A stretch of 64,000 nucleotides of DNA from Actinomadura rubteroloni. GTDB lineage: Bacteria; Actinomycetota; Actinomycetes; Streptosporangiales; Streptosporangiaceae. Numbering within the stretch: position 1 is the first letter of the stretch; each line of letters begins with the position of its first letter. This document shows positions 15,739-25,614 of this stretch, in pieces. Below the pieces are notes generated by a model that was given only the letters and a program-made list of their open reading frames with translations, was not told the DNA's origin and did no database searches. Both the position numbers and the translations under genes were made by a program. Location of the stretch: assembly GCF_002911665.1 (NCBI RefSeq), contig NZ_MTBP01000001.1, positions 1,426,001 through 1,490,000 of the forward strand, in the 5' to 3' direction.

Positions 15739-17772
15739 TCAAAGCTCTGGCGGGGGCGGGACGGGGCGGGCTTCGTCCGGGGGGCCCCAGGGCAGGCCGT
15801 AGCGTTCGCACGCGCGGCGCAGTTCGCGCAGGTCGGGCGGGAACGTCACCTGCCGCAGGACGCGGCCGGACGGCCCCCACACGACGAGGCGCGGCATCCG
15901 GTCGCCGGACTCGTCGATGCCGACGCCGCCGACGCGCTCGCGGGCCAGGTCCCACTCGACCCGGCCGCGCCGCGTGACGACCGCGACGCCGTCCACCGAG
16001 ACCTTGAGCTGCGCGCGGTTCCGGTCGTACAGCCACGAACCGGCGAGCGCCGCGACGAGCCCGGCCGGGACGGACCAGCCCGCAGTCCGGGCGAACCCGC
16101 CGAGGTCGGGGCCGATCCACAGCGCGCCGAGCACCGCGACGACCTCGCACAGCAGCACGCTGAGCGAGGCGGCGAGGATCCGGGACCGGCGCGTCGCGTC
16201 CAGCAGGACGCCCGGCACCGGATCGGGGCGCGGCGCGGGCTCCGGCTCGGGCACCGACAGCGCCGACACGGCCGCGTGGAACGCCGCGCTCATGTAGGCG
16301 TCGTACTCGGCGTCGGTGACGGGCAGGCCCGCCTCCCGCGCCTTCTCGCGCAGGTCCGTCCGGGAGATGCGCAGGGCCGACAGGGGGGCGGCGAAGAACT
16401 CGTCGCCGTCGGTGTCGTAGAGGCGCACCCACGCGTGCCCGCTGATCGTCAGCAGCTCGACGCCGCCGATGCGGTCCTCGGGCATGCGCAGCACGACGTC
16501 GCCCGCCGCGTCCGCCCAGCCGAGGCCGCCGTCGGCGACGACGAGCCGCCCGCCGGGGACGCGCGCGAAGATGTCGGGCAGGCCGTCCACGCCGTAGTGG
16601 GGGAGCCGGGGCGGCGGCGCGCCCGGCGTGATCACCGTGTAGCCGTGCTCGTCGAGGGCGTGCGCGAGCTGGAAGGCGTCCATGCCGTGCGCGGGCAGCC
16701 GCGCGATCAGGTCCAGCGCGTGGTCGAACACGAGCACCGACAGCTCGGTCGCGCGCGGCGCCCCGGTCAGCGGGTCCGGCCGCAGCCCCGGGCCGACGAT
16801 CACCGCCGCGACGCGGGACGCCGCGACCGTGGTCCGGCCCGCGCCGCGCCGCCGGGACTCGGCCGGACGGGACCGCACGGCCAGGCCCTCGGCCGAGATC
16901 GTCCACTCGACCCGCCCGGCCGTCAGCAGCCGCCGCCGCGCCAGCAGGCCCGCCGCGCTCGCCATCAGCGCCCAGCAGCCCGCCGCGACGCGGTCGCCGA
17001 TCGCGTCCGCGCCGTCCACCGCGACCCGCGCGACCATCGCCACGCCGATCACCGCCGCCAGCACGCCGAGCGCGACGATCCGGTGGCGGCTCGGCCGCGG
17101 CGCGGGCGACGCCAGCCGCACCGGCCGCGCGCCGCGCTCGGGATCGGGGACGGTCGCGGGCTCGTGCGCCGCCGCCAGCAGCCGCGCCTCCTGGTCCAGC
17201 AGCCGCTGCTCGGCGGCCTGGTCGCGGGGCAGCGGGCCGAGGCCGGTGAGGACGGTGTCACCCGTCGGAAAGCGAGGGCTCTCGTCGGCGGCGGGGTCGA
17301 GGAGGTCGGCGGAGTCGCCGTCCAGCACATGGACCGGGACGCCGAGCCGCCGCGCCGCGACGAACAGCGCGATCGGCTCCATGCCGAGCGTCGCCAGCGG
17401 GCCGGCCGCCGTCCGGCCGAACTTGTGGAAGACGGTCAGGACGTCGTCGCCCGTCGTGATCGCCAGCGCCTCGATCCGGGACCGCTCGTACCGGACCAGG
17501 CTCAGCCCGCCCGGCCCGACGCGCTCCAGGCCGTCCGCCGACAGCCGCCAGTACGGCCGGTGCCGGCGCGGACGCCCGTCCGGGACGGCGCCGAGCGCCC
17601 ACGGGACCGCGGCCACGACGGTGATCAGCCCGGCCCACAGCCACACCGGGCGGATCGGCGGCAGCGCGAGCACCACCGCGAGCAGCGTGAACGGCCCCGC
17701 CGCGACCGGCCGCCACCGTCCACCCGGCCCGCGCAGGCCCGCAAGCTCATGCTCCACAGTCCGCATCCTCAC
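15739..17772 (-). CDS. Large membrane protein with repeated PH-like modules
   Basis: 677 residues. I see no named enzyme domain. Three or four similar modules alternate with hydrophobic hairpins: WRLSADGLERVGPGG near residue 75, WTISAEGLAVRSRP, VVADGGLGWADAAGDVV, and LKVSVDGVAVVTRRGRVEWDL near 600. Each is followed by a strand ending in a hydrophobic acidic turn, like bacterial PH-domain proteins. Membrane pairs lie at about 25-55, 235-280 and 530-575. A scaffold or sensor role at the membrane is a guess. The start is either the GTG at 17772 or the ATG at 17766. Confidence 0.7.
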   Translation of the reverse strand: MRMRTVEHELAGLRGPGGRWRPVAAGPFTLLAVVLALPPIRPVWLWAGLITVVAAVPWALGAVPDGRPRRHRPYWRLSADGLERVGPGGLSLVRYERSRIEALAITTGDDVLTVFHKFGRTAAGPLATLGMEPIALFVAARRLGVPVHVLDGDSADLLDPAADESPRFPTGDTVLTGLGPLPRDQAAEQRLLDQEARLLAAAHEPATVPDPERGARPVRLASPAPRPSRHRIVALGVLAAVIGVAMVARVAVDGADAIGDRVAAGCWALMASAAGLLARRRLLTAGRVEWTISAEGLAVRSRPAESRRRGAGRTTVAASRVAAVIVGPGLRPDPLTGAPRATELSVLVFDHALDLIARLPAHGMDAFQLAHALDEHGYTVITPGAPPPRLPHYGVDGLPDIFARVPGGRLVVADGGLGWADAAGDVVLRMPEDRIGGVELLTISGHAWVRLYDTDGDEFFAAPLSALRISRTDLREKAREAGLPVTDAEYDAYMSAAFHAAVSALSVPEPEPAPRPDPVPGVLLDATRRSRILAASLSVLLCEVVAVLGALWIGPDLGGFARTAGWSVPAGLVAALAGSWLYDRNRAQLKVSVDGVAVVTRRGRVEWDLARERVGGVGIDESGDRMPRLVVWGPSGRVLRQVTFPPDLRELRRACERYGLPWGPPDEARPVPPPPEL

Positions 17773-17789
17773 ATGTGTCCCGCCGCGCG

Positions 17790-18785
17790 TCAGGATTTCC
17801 TGCGCACCAGTCCATAGCCGACGAGCGCGGCGATCCCGAGGATCAGGGCCAGCGCCACCCGCCGTCCGGACGCGTCGATCCGGCCGTTCTCCGCCTTGGT
17901 GTCCTTTCTGGGCGATGTGCTCGGGGACGGCGCCGCCGGGCGCAGCTCCGGGTCGAGCGGCACCCGGTAGACCGGCTGGTCCGCGCCCTCCGAGCCGACG
18001 AGCACCGCCGCCCCGTCCCGGGTGTAGGTGATCGACTCGCCCTGCTTCTGCGCGGGCAGCGCCAGCGAGCCGAGTGATTTGCCCGGTTTGCCGTCGGTCT
18101 TCATGGTGTAGAGCCGGGCGCCGAAGTACGTCCGGATGACGAAGCTGCGGCCGTCCGGCGCGAACGCCCCGTCCGTCGCGATGGTGGGGGCGCCGCCGAC
18201 CTTGCGCAGCGTGTTGAACCCGCGCGTGCGCAGCTTGGCGGGCGCGGCGTACAGGGACGCGCCGAACAGCTTGCTCGCGATGTAGAGCCGGTTCGTGCGC
18301 GGGTCGATCATCATCGTCTCGGCGTTGCGGGGGCCGTCCTCGTACTTGAACCGGAACGCCGTCGCGCGGACGGTCTGCGACCGCAGTTCGGCGGGCTCGG
18401 GGATCCGGTAGACGGTCACGTACGGCCAGGCGCCGCCCAGATTGTCGCCGATGTCGGCCACGAAGAGGCAGGGGCGGCCCCGCTCGTCCCGTCCGGTCGC
18501 CATCGCCTCCCAGTCGCGGGCGGTGGCCCCGGCCAGGCGCAGCGCGGCGCGCGTCCGGCCGTCCGGGCCGAGCGCGTAGATCACCGGCAGCCCGCCCGAG
18601 TCGTTGTGCGTGTAGACCACGCCGGGATGCCGCGCGCTGACCGCCAGCCCGCTGGCCTCGGTGATGCGCGGATCGGTGACGCGGAACATCACGGCGTCGT
18701 CCGCCGCCGCGCCGGTCGCCGCGACGGGCACCAGCAACCCCGCCGCCACGGCCCCGGCCCCCGCTCTCCTCGCCCAGGCGGTCAC
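17790..18785 (-). CDS. Secreted/membrane-anchored propeller-like protein
   Basis: 331 residues from the GTG at 18785, chosen because it gives a signal peptide (RRAGAGAVAAGLLVPVAATGAAA). The body has repeated blade-like segments: ITEASGLAVSARHPGVVYTHNDSGG, CLFVADIGDN, ETMMIDPRTNRLYIASK, DGAFAPDGRSFVIRTY and AAVLVGSEGADQPVY, typical of beta-propeller proteins. After a Pro/Ser stretch a C-terminal helix (VALALILGIAALVGYGLV) ends RRKS, so it is anchored with the propeller outside. Function unknown. The tiny upstream frame overlaps it by four bases. Confidence 0.75.
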   Translation of the reverse strand: MTAWARRAGAGAVAAGLLVPVAATGAAADDAVMFRVTDPRITEASGLAVSARHPGVVYTHNDSGGLPVIYALGPDGRTRAALRLAGATARDWEAMATGRDERGRPCLFVADIGDNLGGAWPYVTVYRIPEPAELRSQTVRATAFRFKYEDGPRNAETMMIDPRTNRLYIASKLFGASLYAAPAKLRTRGFNTLRKVGGAPTIATDGAFAPDGRSFVIRTYFGARLYTMKTDGKPGKSLGSLALPAQKQGESITYTRDGAAVLVGSEGADQPVYRVPLDPELRPAAPSPSTSPRKDTKAENGRIDASGRRVALALILGIAALVGYGLVRRKS

Positions 18786-18865
18786 TTCAGCAGCGCACCG
18801 ACGACCACGGCCAGCACGAGCGCGGTCAGGACGGCGGGGAGCAACCATTGGGGCGCGCGGTTCAC
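18782..18865 (-). CDS. Tiny membrane peptide, 27 residues
   Basis: GTG at 18865 encodes VNRAPQWLLPAVLTALVLAV and on to ALLK, a single membrane helix after a basic-aromatic start. Its TGA overlaps the GTG of the next gene in a GTGA junction, which favours translational coupling. No ribosome binding site is obvious. It may be a real micro-protein or a short leader frame. Confidence 0.45.
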   Translation of the reverse strand: MNRAPQWLLPAVLTALVLAVVVGALLK

Positions 18866-18939
18866 GGAAACGAGCTTATTCGGCCACGCGGGCGCCCTGA
18901 ACCGGTCCCCGTCCGGTGCGGACGGGGACCGGCGCCGCG

Positions 18940-20440
<1,501 letters not shown>

Positions 20441-20518
20441 GGTTCCATGATGACAAATGCGGTTGGGTGCCCGGTAACGCCTGATCTGATCGCCACGGCG
20501 GCCCGAGGAGGACGAGCC

Positions 20519-23356
20519 ATGAGCACGAGCGGCGCCGAGCCGTGGCGGGACCGGCTGGAAGGGCTGGAGAGCCTGTTCGAGCGGCTGCGCGAACGGCCGC
20601 GCGCCCGGACGGGGGACCGGCTGCGGCCTCTGCTCGTCCTGCGCGGCACCGACGAGGACGACCATCTCGTCACCCACCAGCTCGTCGAGCGCTGCCGTGT
20701 GGACGGCGGCCCGGTCGGGCACCTGGCGGGCGAGGACGGCGCGCGGGACCTGCCGCTGGTGCTGCGCCATCTCGTCCGGCAACTGTCGTCGGGCACCCGC
20801 CGGGGCGAGCCCGCCCTGCGGTTCCCGCTGCTCAGCATGGCGCTGTGGCTGCTGGAGGTCCGCGGGATGCGGCTGCTCCAGGACGGCGCCGGACGCGGCG
20901 GCAACGCGGCGTCCAGCGCGCAGCGGCAGGCGTGGCGGGTCGCGGGGGAACTGGCCGCCGCCGAGGAGGAGGCGCACCGCCGCCGGATCCTGCGGCGCGG
21001 GCTGCTGCGCCGCCGCCAGATCGTCGTGCCCGGGGAGCGGCCCGGCCAGCAGGGACGGCTCGCGTCCGCGCTCGGGCACCTGGAGCAGGTCGCGCCGATC
21101 GGCGTCGCGCTGGTCGCGCTCGCGTCCACGACGATCGCGAGCGTGGTGGACCTCGCCGCCGCGCTGCTCGTCGGGGCGCTCGGACTGTCGGCGATCGCCG
21201 GGCAGGTCGCCGCCCGCACCCGCGACCGCGCCGGACGCCGCCGCTATCTCTGGTTCACCTCGGAGAGACAGACCTATCTCCGGGGCAATAGGTCCGACGA
21301 CTTCCTCGGCTTCGCGCTCGACCTCATCTACCGGGACGAGCCGCGCGCCGGACCGGACGAGACCGTCGAGCGCCTGCTCGTCGCCGCCTTCCTCCAGGAC
21401 CTGCGGCAGGCGTACCGGCGCCGGCCGCTGCGCCGGGCCGCGTGGGCGCGCGTCCGTCACCCCGTCGTCGTGCTCGGCCCGTTCGGCGCGGGCGCGGGGG
21501 AGCCCGCGCGGCGGCTGGTCGAGCGCGTCGAGGAGGTCCGCCGCGCCGAACTGCGCTTCGACCCGCTGGTGCTGGTCGTCGCGGTGACGTCGGAGGAGGA
21601 GGCCGCGCGGATCGCCGACGCCGTCCGGATCCCGCTCGGCGACACCGGCCCGGTCGACCTCGGCGCGCTGCGCGAGGCGCCCGACGGGCAGCCGTTCTGG
21701 CACGGGTACGAGGACGAGCGGCGGCGCGCGTCCGTCCAGGGGACCCGCCGGACGATCCGGGTGGACCTGCGGCGCGGCGACGGCGCGTCTACCCTGCCCG
21801 TCTTCCGCGGCCGGCGGCGGCCCCGCGCCGCGCACCCGGCGCTGCCGTGGCTGGCGATGGGCGTGATCCTGGCGGCGTCGGTCGCGGTGATCTCGTTCGA
21901 GGCCGTCCGGTACTGCGTCCCGTTCGACGTGTGGCGGGCCGGGGACGGCGAGTGCGTCGGGATCACCGACGGCTCCAAGGTGTTCGCCGGGCGGCTCGGG
22001 GCGGTCGAGGGGCGCATCCGGCGGCAGAACGACGCGGTCGCCGGGTCCGGCAAGCCGTACGTGACGGTCGTCTACCTCGGCGCGATGACCGTCGACCCGG
22101 CCGACACCAACCCGCAGGCCCAGCTCATGGCCGACACGCACGGCGAGCTGATCGGGCTGTCGATGGCCCAGCAGGAGCGCAACGCCAACGGCGGCCTGCC
22201 GCAGCTCCGCATCCTGCTCGCCAACGCGGGATCACGGTTCCGGTACGGCGCGGACGTCGCCGCCCGCGTCCGCGACCTGGCCGCCCGCGACCGCCACGTC
22301 GTCGCCGTCGTCGGGTTCGCGCAGAGCATGCGGCAGACCAACGACGCCATCGACGTCCTCGGCCGGTCCGCGCTGCCCATGATAGGCACGGCGAGCACCT
22401 ATGACGGGATGGGCGAGCAGAACGGCCGCTTCTCCCCGTACTACTTCCGCCTCGCGCCCCCGAACCGCCGCGAGGCCGAGGTCGCCGCGTTCTGGGCGAA
22501 CAGCGGACGGCTCAGCGTCGGCAACGGATCGGGGACCCGCGCCAAGCGCGCCGACGTGTTCTACGACTCCCGCCCCGACGACCTCTACACCCGCAACCTC
22601 GCCGCCGACTTCGCCCGCGCCTTCCACGGGACCGTCACCCAGCGGCCCTACTCCGATCCGAGCCAGCTTCCCGGCGCCGTCATCGAAGCGTGCAAGAACG
22701 ACGCCGACCTCTTCTACTACGCCGGCCGCTCCCAGGAGTTCCGGCTGTTCCTCGACCGGATCGCCAACACCGGCTGCGGCGGGCGGCGGATCGTCCTCGC
22801 CGACGACGACGTGATCATCTACGTCAGCGACAACGCCGCCGACCTCGGCCGCAACCAGTCCGTCCGCCTCTACGTCACCCCCCACGCCGCCCGGGAGGAA
22901 TGGACGGCCCGCTGGGTGGGCCCCGGCTACGGCGTCCACACCTTCTTCAGCTCGTTCGACACCGTCGTGGACCGTCTCGTCGGCCCCCACGCCCCCGCCA
23001 ACGAACGCCCGTCCCTCTCGCACGCGGCCCTCGGCTTCGACGCCGTCCTGGCCGTCGTCAACGCCGCCGAACGCGTCTACGGCGAACACGGCCGCACCCT
23101 GCCGTCCTCGGCCGCCGTCCTCTCCGAACTCACCCAGCCCGGCCCCGGCGCCCGCCCCCAGGGCGCGACCGGCCCCCTGACCTTCGGCTCCCGAGACGGC
23201 GGCCACGAAGTAGAGGACAAACCCGTCCTGCTCACCCGCCTGGAAGACGGCGGCCGCCTAACCCTCGTGGCAATGTGCGGCGACCTACTAGCCGGCCGCC
23301 GAACCGACGCCCGCCCCTCCCTCTGCCCACCCCACCCCACCAAACCGTCGACCTAA
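20519..23356 (+). CDS. Receptor-like protein: degenerate NTPase-like N-terminus plus PBP type 1 domain
   Basis: 945 residues; ATG at 20519 behind a GAGGAGGAC ribosome binding site. Residues 30-190 start RLRPLLVLRGTDEDDHLV where a P-loop would be expected but has no GKT/S. A hydrophobic hairpin spans about 195-235. A second cytoplasmic region (240-435) has VVVLGPFGAGAGEPARRLVE, again P-loop-like but without lysine. One membrane helix follows (440-462). Residues 475-930 are a periplasmic-binding-protein fold like LivJ receptors (VVYLGAMTVD, VVGFAQSMRQTNDAI, MIGTASTYDG). This suggests an outside ligand sensor with an inside signalling part. No transporter genes accompany it. Confidence 0.75.
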   Translation: MSTSGAEPWRDRLEGLESLFERLRERPRARTGDRLRPLLVLRGTDEDDHLVTHQLVERCRVDGGPVGHLAGEDGARDLPLVLRHLVRQLSSGTRRGEPALRFPLLSMALWLLEVRGMRLLQDGAGRGGNAASSAQRQAWRVAGELAAAEEEAHRRRILRRGLLRRRQIVVPGERPGQQGRLASALGHLEQVAPIGVALVALASTTIASVVDLAAALLVGALGLSAIAGQVAARTRDRAGRRRYLWFTSERQTYLRGNRSDDFLGFALDLIYRDEPRAGPDETVERLLVAAFLQDLRQAYRRRPLRRAAWARVRHPVVVLGPFGAGAGEPARRLVERVEEVRRAELRFDPLVLVVAVTSEEEAARIADAVRIPLGDTGPVDLGALREAPDGQPFWHGYEDERRRASVQGTRRTIRVDLRRGDGASTLPVFRGRRRPRAAHPALPWLAMGVILAASVAVISFEAVRYCVPFDVWRAGDGECVGITDGSKVFAGRLGAVEGRIRRQNDAVAGSGKPYVTVVYLGAMTVDPADTNPQAQLMADTHGELIGLSMAQQERNANGGLPQLRILLANAGSRFRYGADVAARVRDLAARDRHVVAVVGFAQSMRQTNDAIDVLGRSALPMIGTASTYDGMGEQNGRFSPYYFRLAPPNRREAEVAAFWANSGRLSVGNGSGTRAKRADVFYDSRPDDLYTRNLAADFARAFHGTVTQRPYSDPSQLPGAVIEACKNDADLFYYAGRSQEFRLFLDRIANTGCGGRRIVLADDDVIIYVSDNAADLGRNQSVRLYVTPHAAREEWTARWVGPGYGVHTFFSSFDTVVDRLVGPHAPANERPSLSHAALGFDAVLAVVNAAERVYGEHGRTLPSSAAVLSELTQPGPGARPQGATGPLTFGSRDGGHEVEDKPVLLTRLEDGGRLTLVAMCGDLLAGRRTDARPSLCPPHPTKPST

Positions 23357-23357
23357 C

Positions 23358-23600
23358 ACCGCCGATGGACCGTCCGGCCGCACGCTGAGCGCGCGGCTCG
23401 AAGGACTGATCGCGGACCTGCGCGGCAACGCCGGTAGACCGTCCGGCCGCACGCTGGGCGCGCGGCGTCAAAGACTGATCGCGGACCGTGCCCTGCGCCG
23501 CCGGGAGTACGTCCGGCCGCACGTTTCGCTGGGCGCGCGGCTTTAGGGGCTGATCGCGGACCCTGCCCGACACCGCCGGGAGACCGTCCGGCCGCATGGG
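23358..23600. repeat. Tandem repeat tract, about 3.5 copies of 69-75 bases
   Basis: GTCCGGCCGC recurs at 23372, 23441, 23511 and 23586, each time (in the first three) followed by a GCGCGCGG block and CTGATCGCGGACC. The unit length is 69, 70 and 75 bases; the third copy carries extra TTTC. The tract fills the 319-base gap between the receptor gene and citrate synthase. I see no ribosome binding site or convincing gene in it. Reading frames cross it in several phases, which is expected for GC-rich repeats. Confidence 0.75.
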
Positions 23601-23631
23601 GGCGTGGGGCGGGCGCGGTCGGGAAACGGCA

Positions 23632-23655
23632 AGGCCCCCGGATTACCGGGGGCCT
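23632..23655 (-). terminator. Terminator hairpin of citrate synthase
   Basis: A 10-bp perfect stem (AGGCCCCCGG / CCGGGGGCCT) with a four-base loop ATTA lies 21 bases past the citrate synthase stop. On the minus strand TTGCCGTTT follows, a weak T-rich tail. Confidence 0.75.
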
Positions 23656-23675
23656 CATCGGGGGGATCGCGGGTG

Positions 23676-24788
23676 TCAGCCGGCGTTGCGCTTCAGGGCT
23701 TCGGCGGCGCCCGTGACGTTCTCGATGGGACGGGTGCCGGGGCCGGTGTAGCGGGCGCTCGGCCGGACCAGGCGGCCCGTGCGCTTCTGCTCCAGGATGT
23801 GCGCGGCCCAGCCCGCTGTGCGTCCGCAGGTGAACATCGCGGGCATCATCGCGGTCGGGACCTGCGCGAAGTCGAGGATGACCGCCGCCCAGAACTCGAC
23901 GTTCGTCTCGATGGCGCGGTCGGGACGGCGCTCGCGGAGCACGGCCAGCGCCGCGTCCTCCAGCGCCTTCGCCGCCTCGTAGCGGGGGGCGTCCAGCTCG
24001 CGGGCGGTGCGGCGCAGCACGCGGGCGCGCGGGTCCTCCGCGCGGTAGACGCGGTGCCCGAAGCCCATCAGGCGCTCGCCGCCGTCGAGGATGTCGGTGA
24101 CGACCTTGCGGGCGTCCCCGATCCGCTCCACCTTCTCGATCATCGGGAGGACGCGGGCGGGCGCGCCGCCGTGCAGCGGACCCGACATCGCGCCGATCGC
24201 GCCGGAGATGCTCGCCGCGACGTCCGCGCCGGTGGACGCGATGACGCGGGCGGTGAACGTCGACGCGTTCAGACCGTGCTCGGCCGCCGAGACCCAGTAC
24301 GCGTCGATGGCCCGGACGTGCTTGGGGTCCGGCTCGCCGCGCCAGCGGATCATGAAGCGCTCGGTGATGGTGCGGCCGTCGTCCACGCGGCTCTGCGGCA
24401 CCATCGGCACCCCGACGCCGCGCGCCGACTGCGCCACGAAGGACAGCGCCGTGACGGACGTGCGGGCCAGGTCGGCGCGCGCCTCGTCGTCGTCGATGTC
24501 CAGCAGGGGACGCATGCCGTAGGCGGTCGCGAGGGTCGGCAGCGCGGCCTGGACGTCCACCCGCACGTCACCGGACGTGACCGGCAGGATGTGCGGCTCC
24601 GCCGGGGCCAGGCCCGGGTCGAAGCTGTCGTCCACCAGAAGGCCCCAGGCGTCACCGAAGGAGACGCGGCCGACGAGTTCCTCGATGTCGACGCCCCGGT
24701 AGCGGAGGGCGCCGCCCTCCTTGTCCGGTTCGGCGATCTCGGTCTCGAAGGCCACGACCCCCTCGAGACCAGGTTTGAAGTCGGACAT
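23676..24788 (-). CDS. citA: Citrate synthase 2
   Basis: 370 residues from the ATG at 24788. Active-site residues are visible: His171 in AEHGLNAS, His206 in GPLHGGAP, His245 in GFGHRVY and Asp306 in AAVILDF. The short N-terminus and RYRGVDIEELVGRVSFGDAWGLLVDD match the actinobacterial CitA form rather than the longer GltA. It condenses acetyl-CoA with oxaloacetate. The gene is divergent from pdxH, with a 127-base intergenic region holding both promoters. A strong hairpin closes the gene. Confidence 0.96.
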   Translation of the reverse strand: MSDFKPGLEGVVAFETEIAEPDKEGGALRYRGVDIEELVGRVSFGDAWGLLVDDSFDPGLAPAEPHILPVTSGDVRVDVQAALPTLATAYGMRPLLDIDDDEARADLARTSVTALSFVAQSARGVGVPMVPQSRVDDGRTITERFMIRWRGEPDPKHVRAIDAYWVSAAEHGLNASTFTARVIASTGADVAASISGAIGAMSGPLHGGAPARVLPMIEKVERIGDARKVVTDILDGGERLMGFGHRVYRAEDPRARVLRRTARELDAPRYEAAKALEDAALAVLRERRPDRAIETNVEFWAAVILDFAQVPTAMMPAMFTCGRTAGWAAHILEQKRTGRLVRPSARYTGPGTRPIENVTGAAEALKRNAG

Positions 24789-24915
24789 GTCGTCCCTGCC
24801 TTTCGTCTCCCTGAGTGATAAGGCGGTAGCCGTGCCATTGAACCCTGTCCGCCGTACCGTCCAGTACCCCGGTCCTGGTGAAATCGCCAAGACCCAGGTG
24901 AGAGGGTGGAGCGCT

Positions 24916-25614
24916 GTGAACCGCCCAGCCGACCAGCCGGCACACGACCCCGCACGGCTCCGCGCATCCTACGAAAGGGGTCCGTTGACCGAGCAGGGTG
25001 TCCCCGCCGATCCGCTCGCACTGTTCACGGCCTGGTTCGAGGACGTGGTCGCCGAGGGCCTGTCGGAGCCGAACGCGATGGTGCTCGCCACCGCCTCGGC
25101 CGACGGCGCGCCGAACGCCCGGACCGTCCTCCTCAAGGGCTACAGCCCGGCCGGTTTCCGCTTCTTCACCAACTTCACGTCCGCGAAAGGGCGCGAACTG
25201 GCGGAGAACCCGCGCGCGGCGCTCGTCTTCCCGTGGCACGCGCGGGCGCGTCAGGTCCGCGTCACGGGCCCGGTCGAGCGCCTGCCGGATGCCGAGTCCG
25301 CCGCCTACTTCCGGACGCGTCCCTACGGCTCGCGCCTCGGCGCGTGGGCCAGCGAGCACCAGTCCTCGGTGATCTCCGGCCGCGACGAACTGGAACGCCG
25401 CTACGCCGAGGTAGCCTCACACTGGCCGGAACCGGACAATCTGGACGACGATGCCGACGCCGTCCCGCTCCCCGACTTCTGGGGCGGCTACCGCGTCGTC
25501 CCCGAGACGATCGAGTTCTGGCAGGGCCGTCCCAACCGCCTGCACGACCGCATCCGCTACAGCCGAGCCCTCCCGTCCGCCGCCCGCTGGAAGGCAGAGA
25601 GACTCTCCCCGTGA
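24916..25614 (+). CDS. pdxH: Pyridoxamine 5'-phosphate oxidase
   Basis: 232 residues from a GTG start. Typical features are MVLATASADGAPNARTVLLKGY, the RFFTNFTSAKGRELAENPRAALVFPWH FMN-binding segment, and the C-terminal signature RVVPETIEFWQGRPNRLHDR. It oxidises pyridoxine or pyridoxamine phosphate to PLP using FMN and oxygen. Its TGA overlaps the GTG of the MFS gene downstream in a GTGA junction, so the two are coupled. Confidence 0.96.
   Translation: MNRPADQPAHDPARLRASYERGPLTEQGVPADPLALFTAWFEDVVAEGLSEPNAMVLATASADGAPNARTVLLKGYSPAGFRFFTNFTSAKGRELAENPRAALVFPWHARARQVRVTGPVERLPDAESAAYFRTRPYGSRLGAWASEHQSSVISGRDELERRYAEVASHWPEPDNLDDDADAVPLPDFWGGYRVVPETIEFWQGRPNRLHDRIRYSRALPSAARWKAERLSP

Noticed and set aside
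20519-23356. Calling the 945-residue protein an ABC transporter substrate-binding protein
   Set aside because: Although the outer domain is of that type, the long cytoplasmic N-terminus, the central membrane helix and the lack of permease genes argue against a simple importer role.
23232-23658. Minus-strand frames across the tandem repeat that give repeated peptides, and the idea of a CRISPR array
   Set aside because: Units are 69-75 bases with diverged, indel-bearing copies, no spacers of constant length, no cas genes, and no start signal for a peptide.
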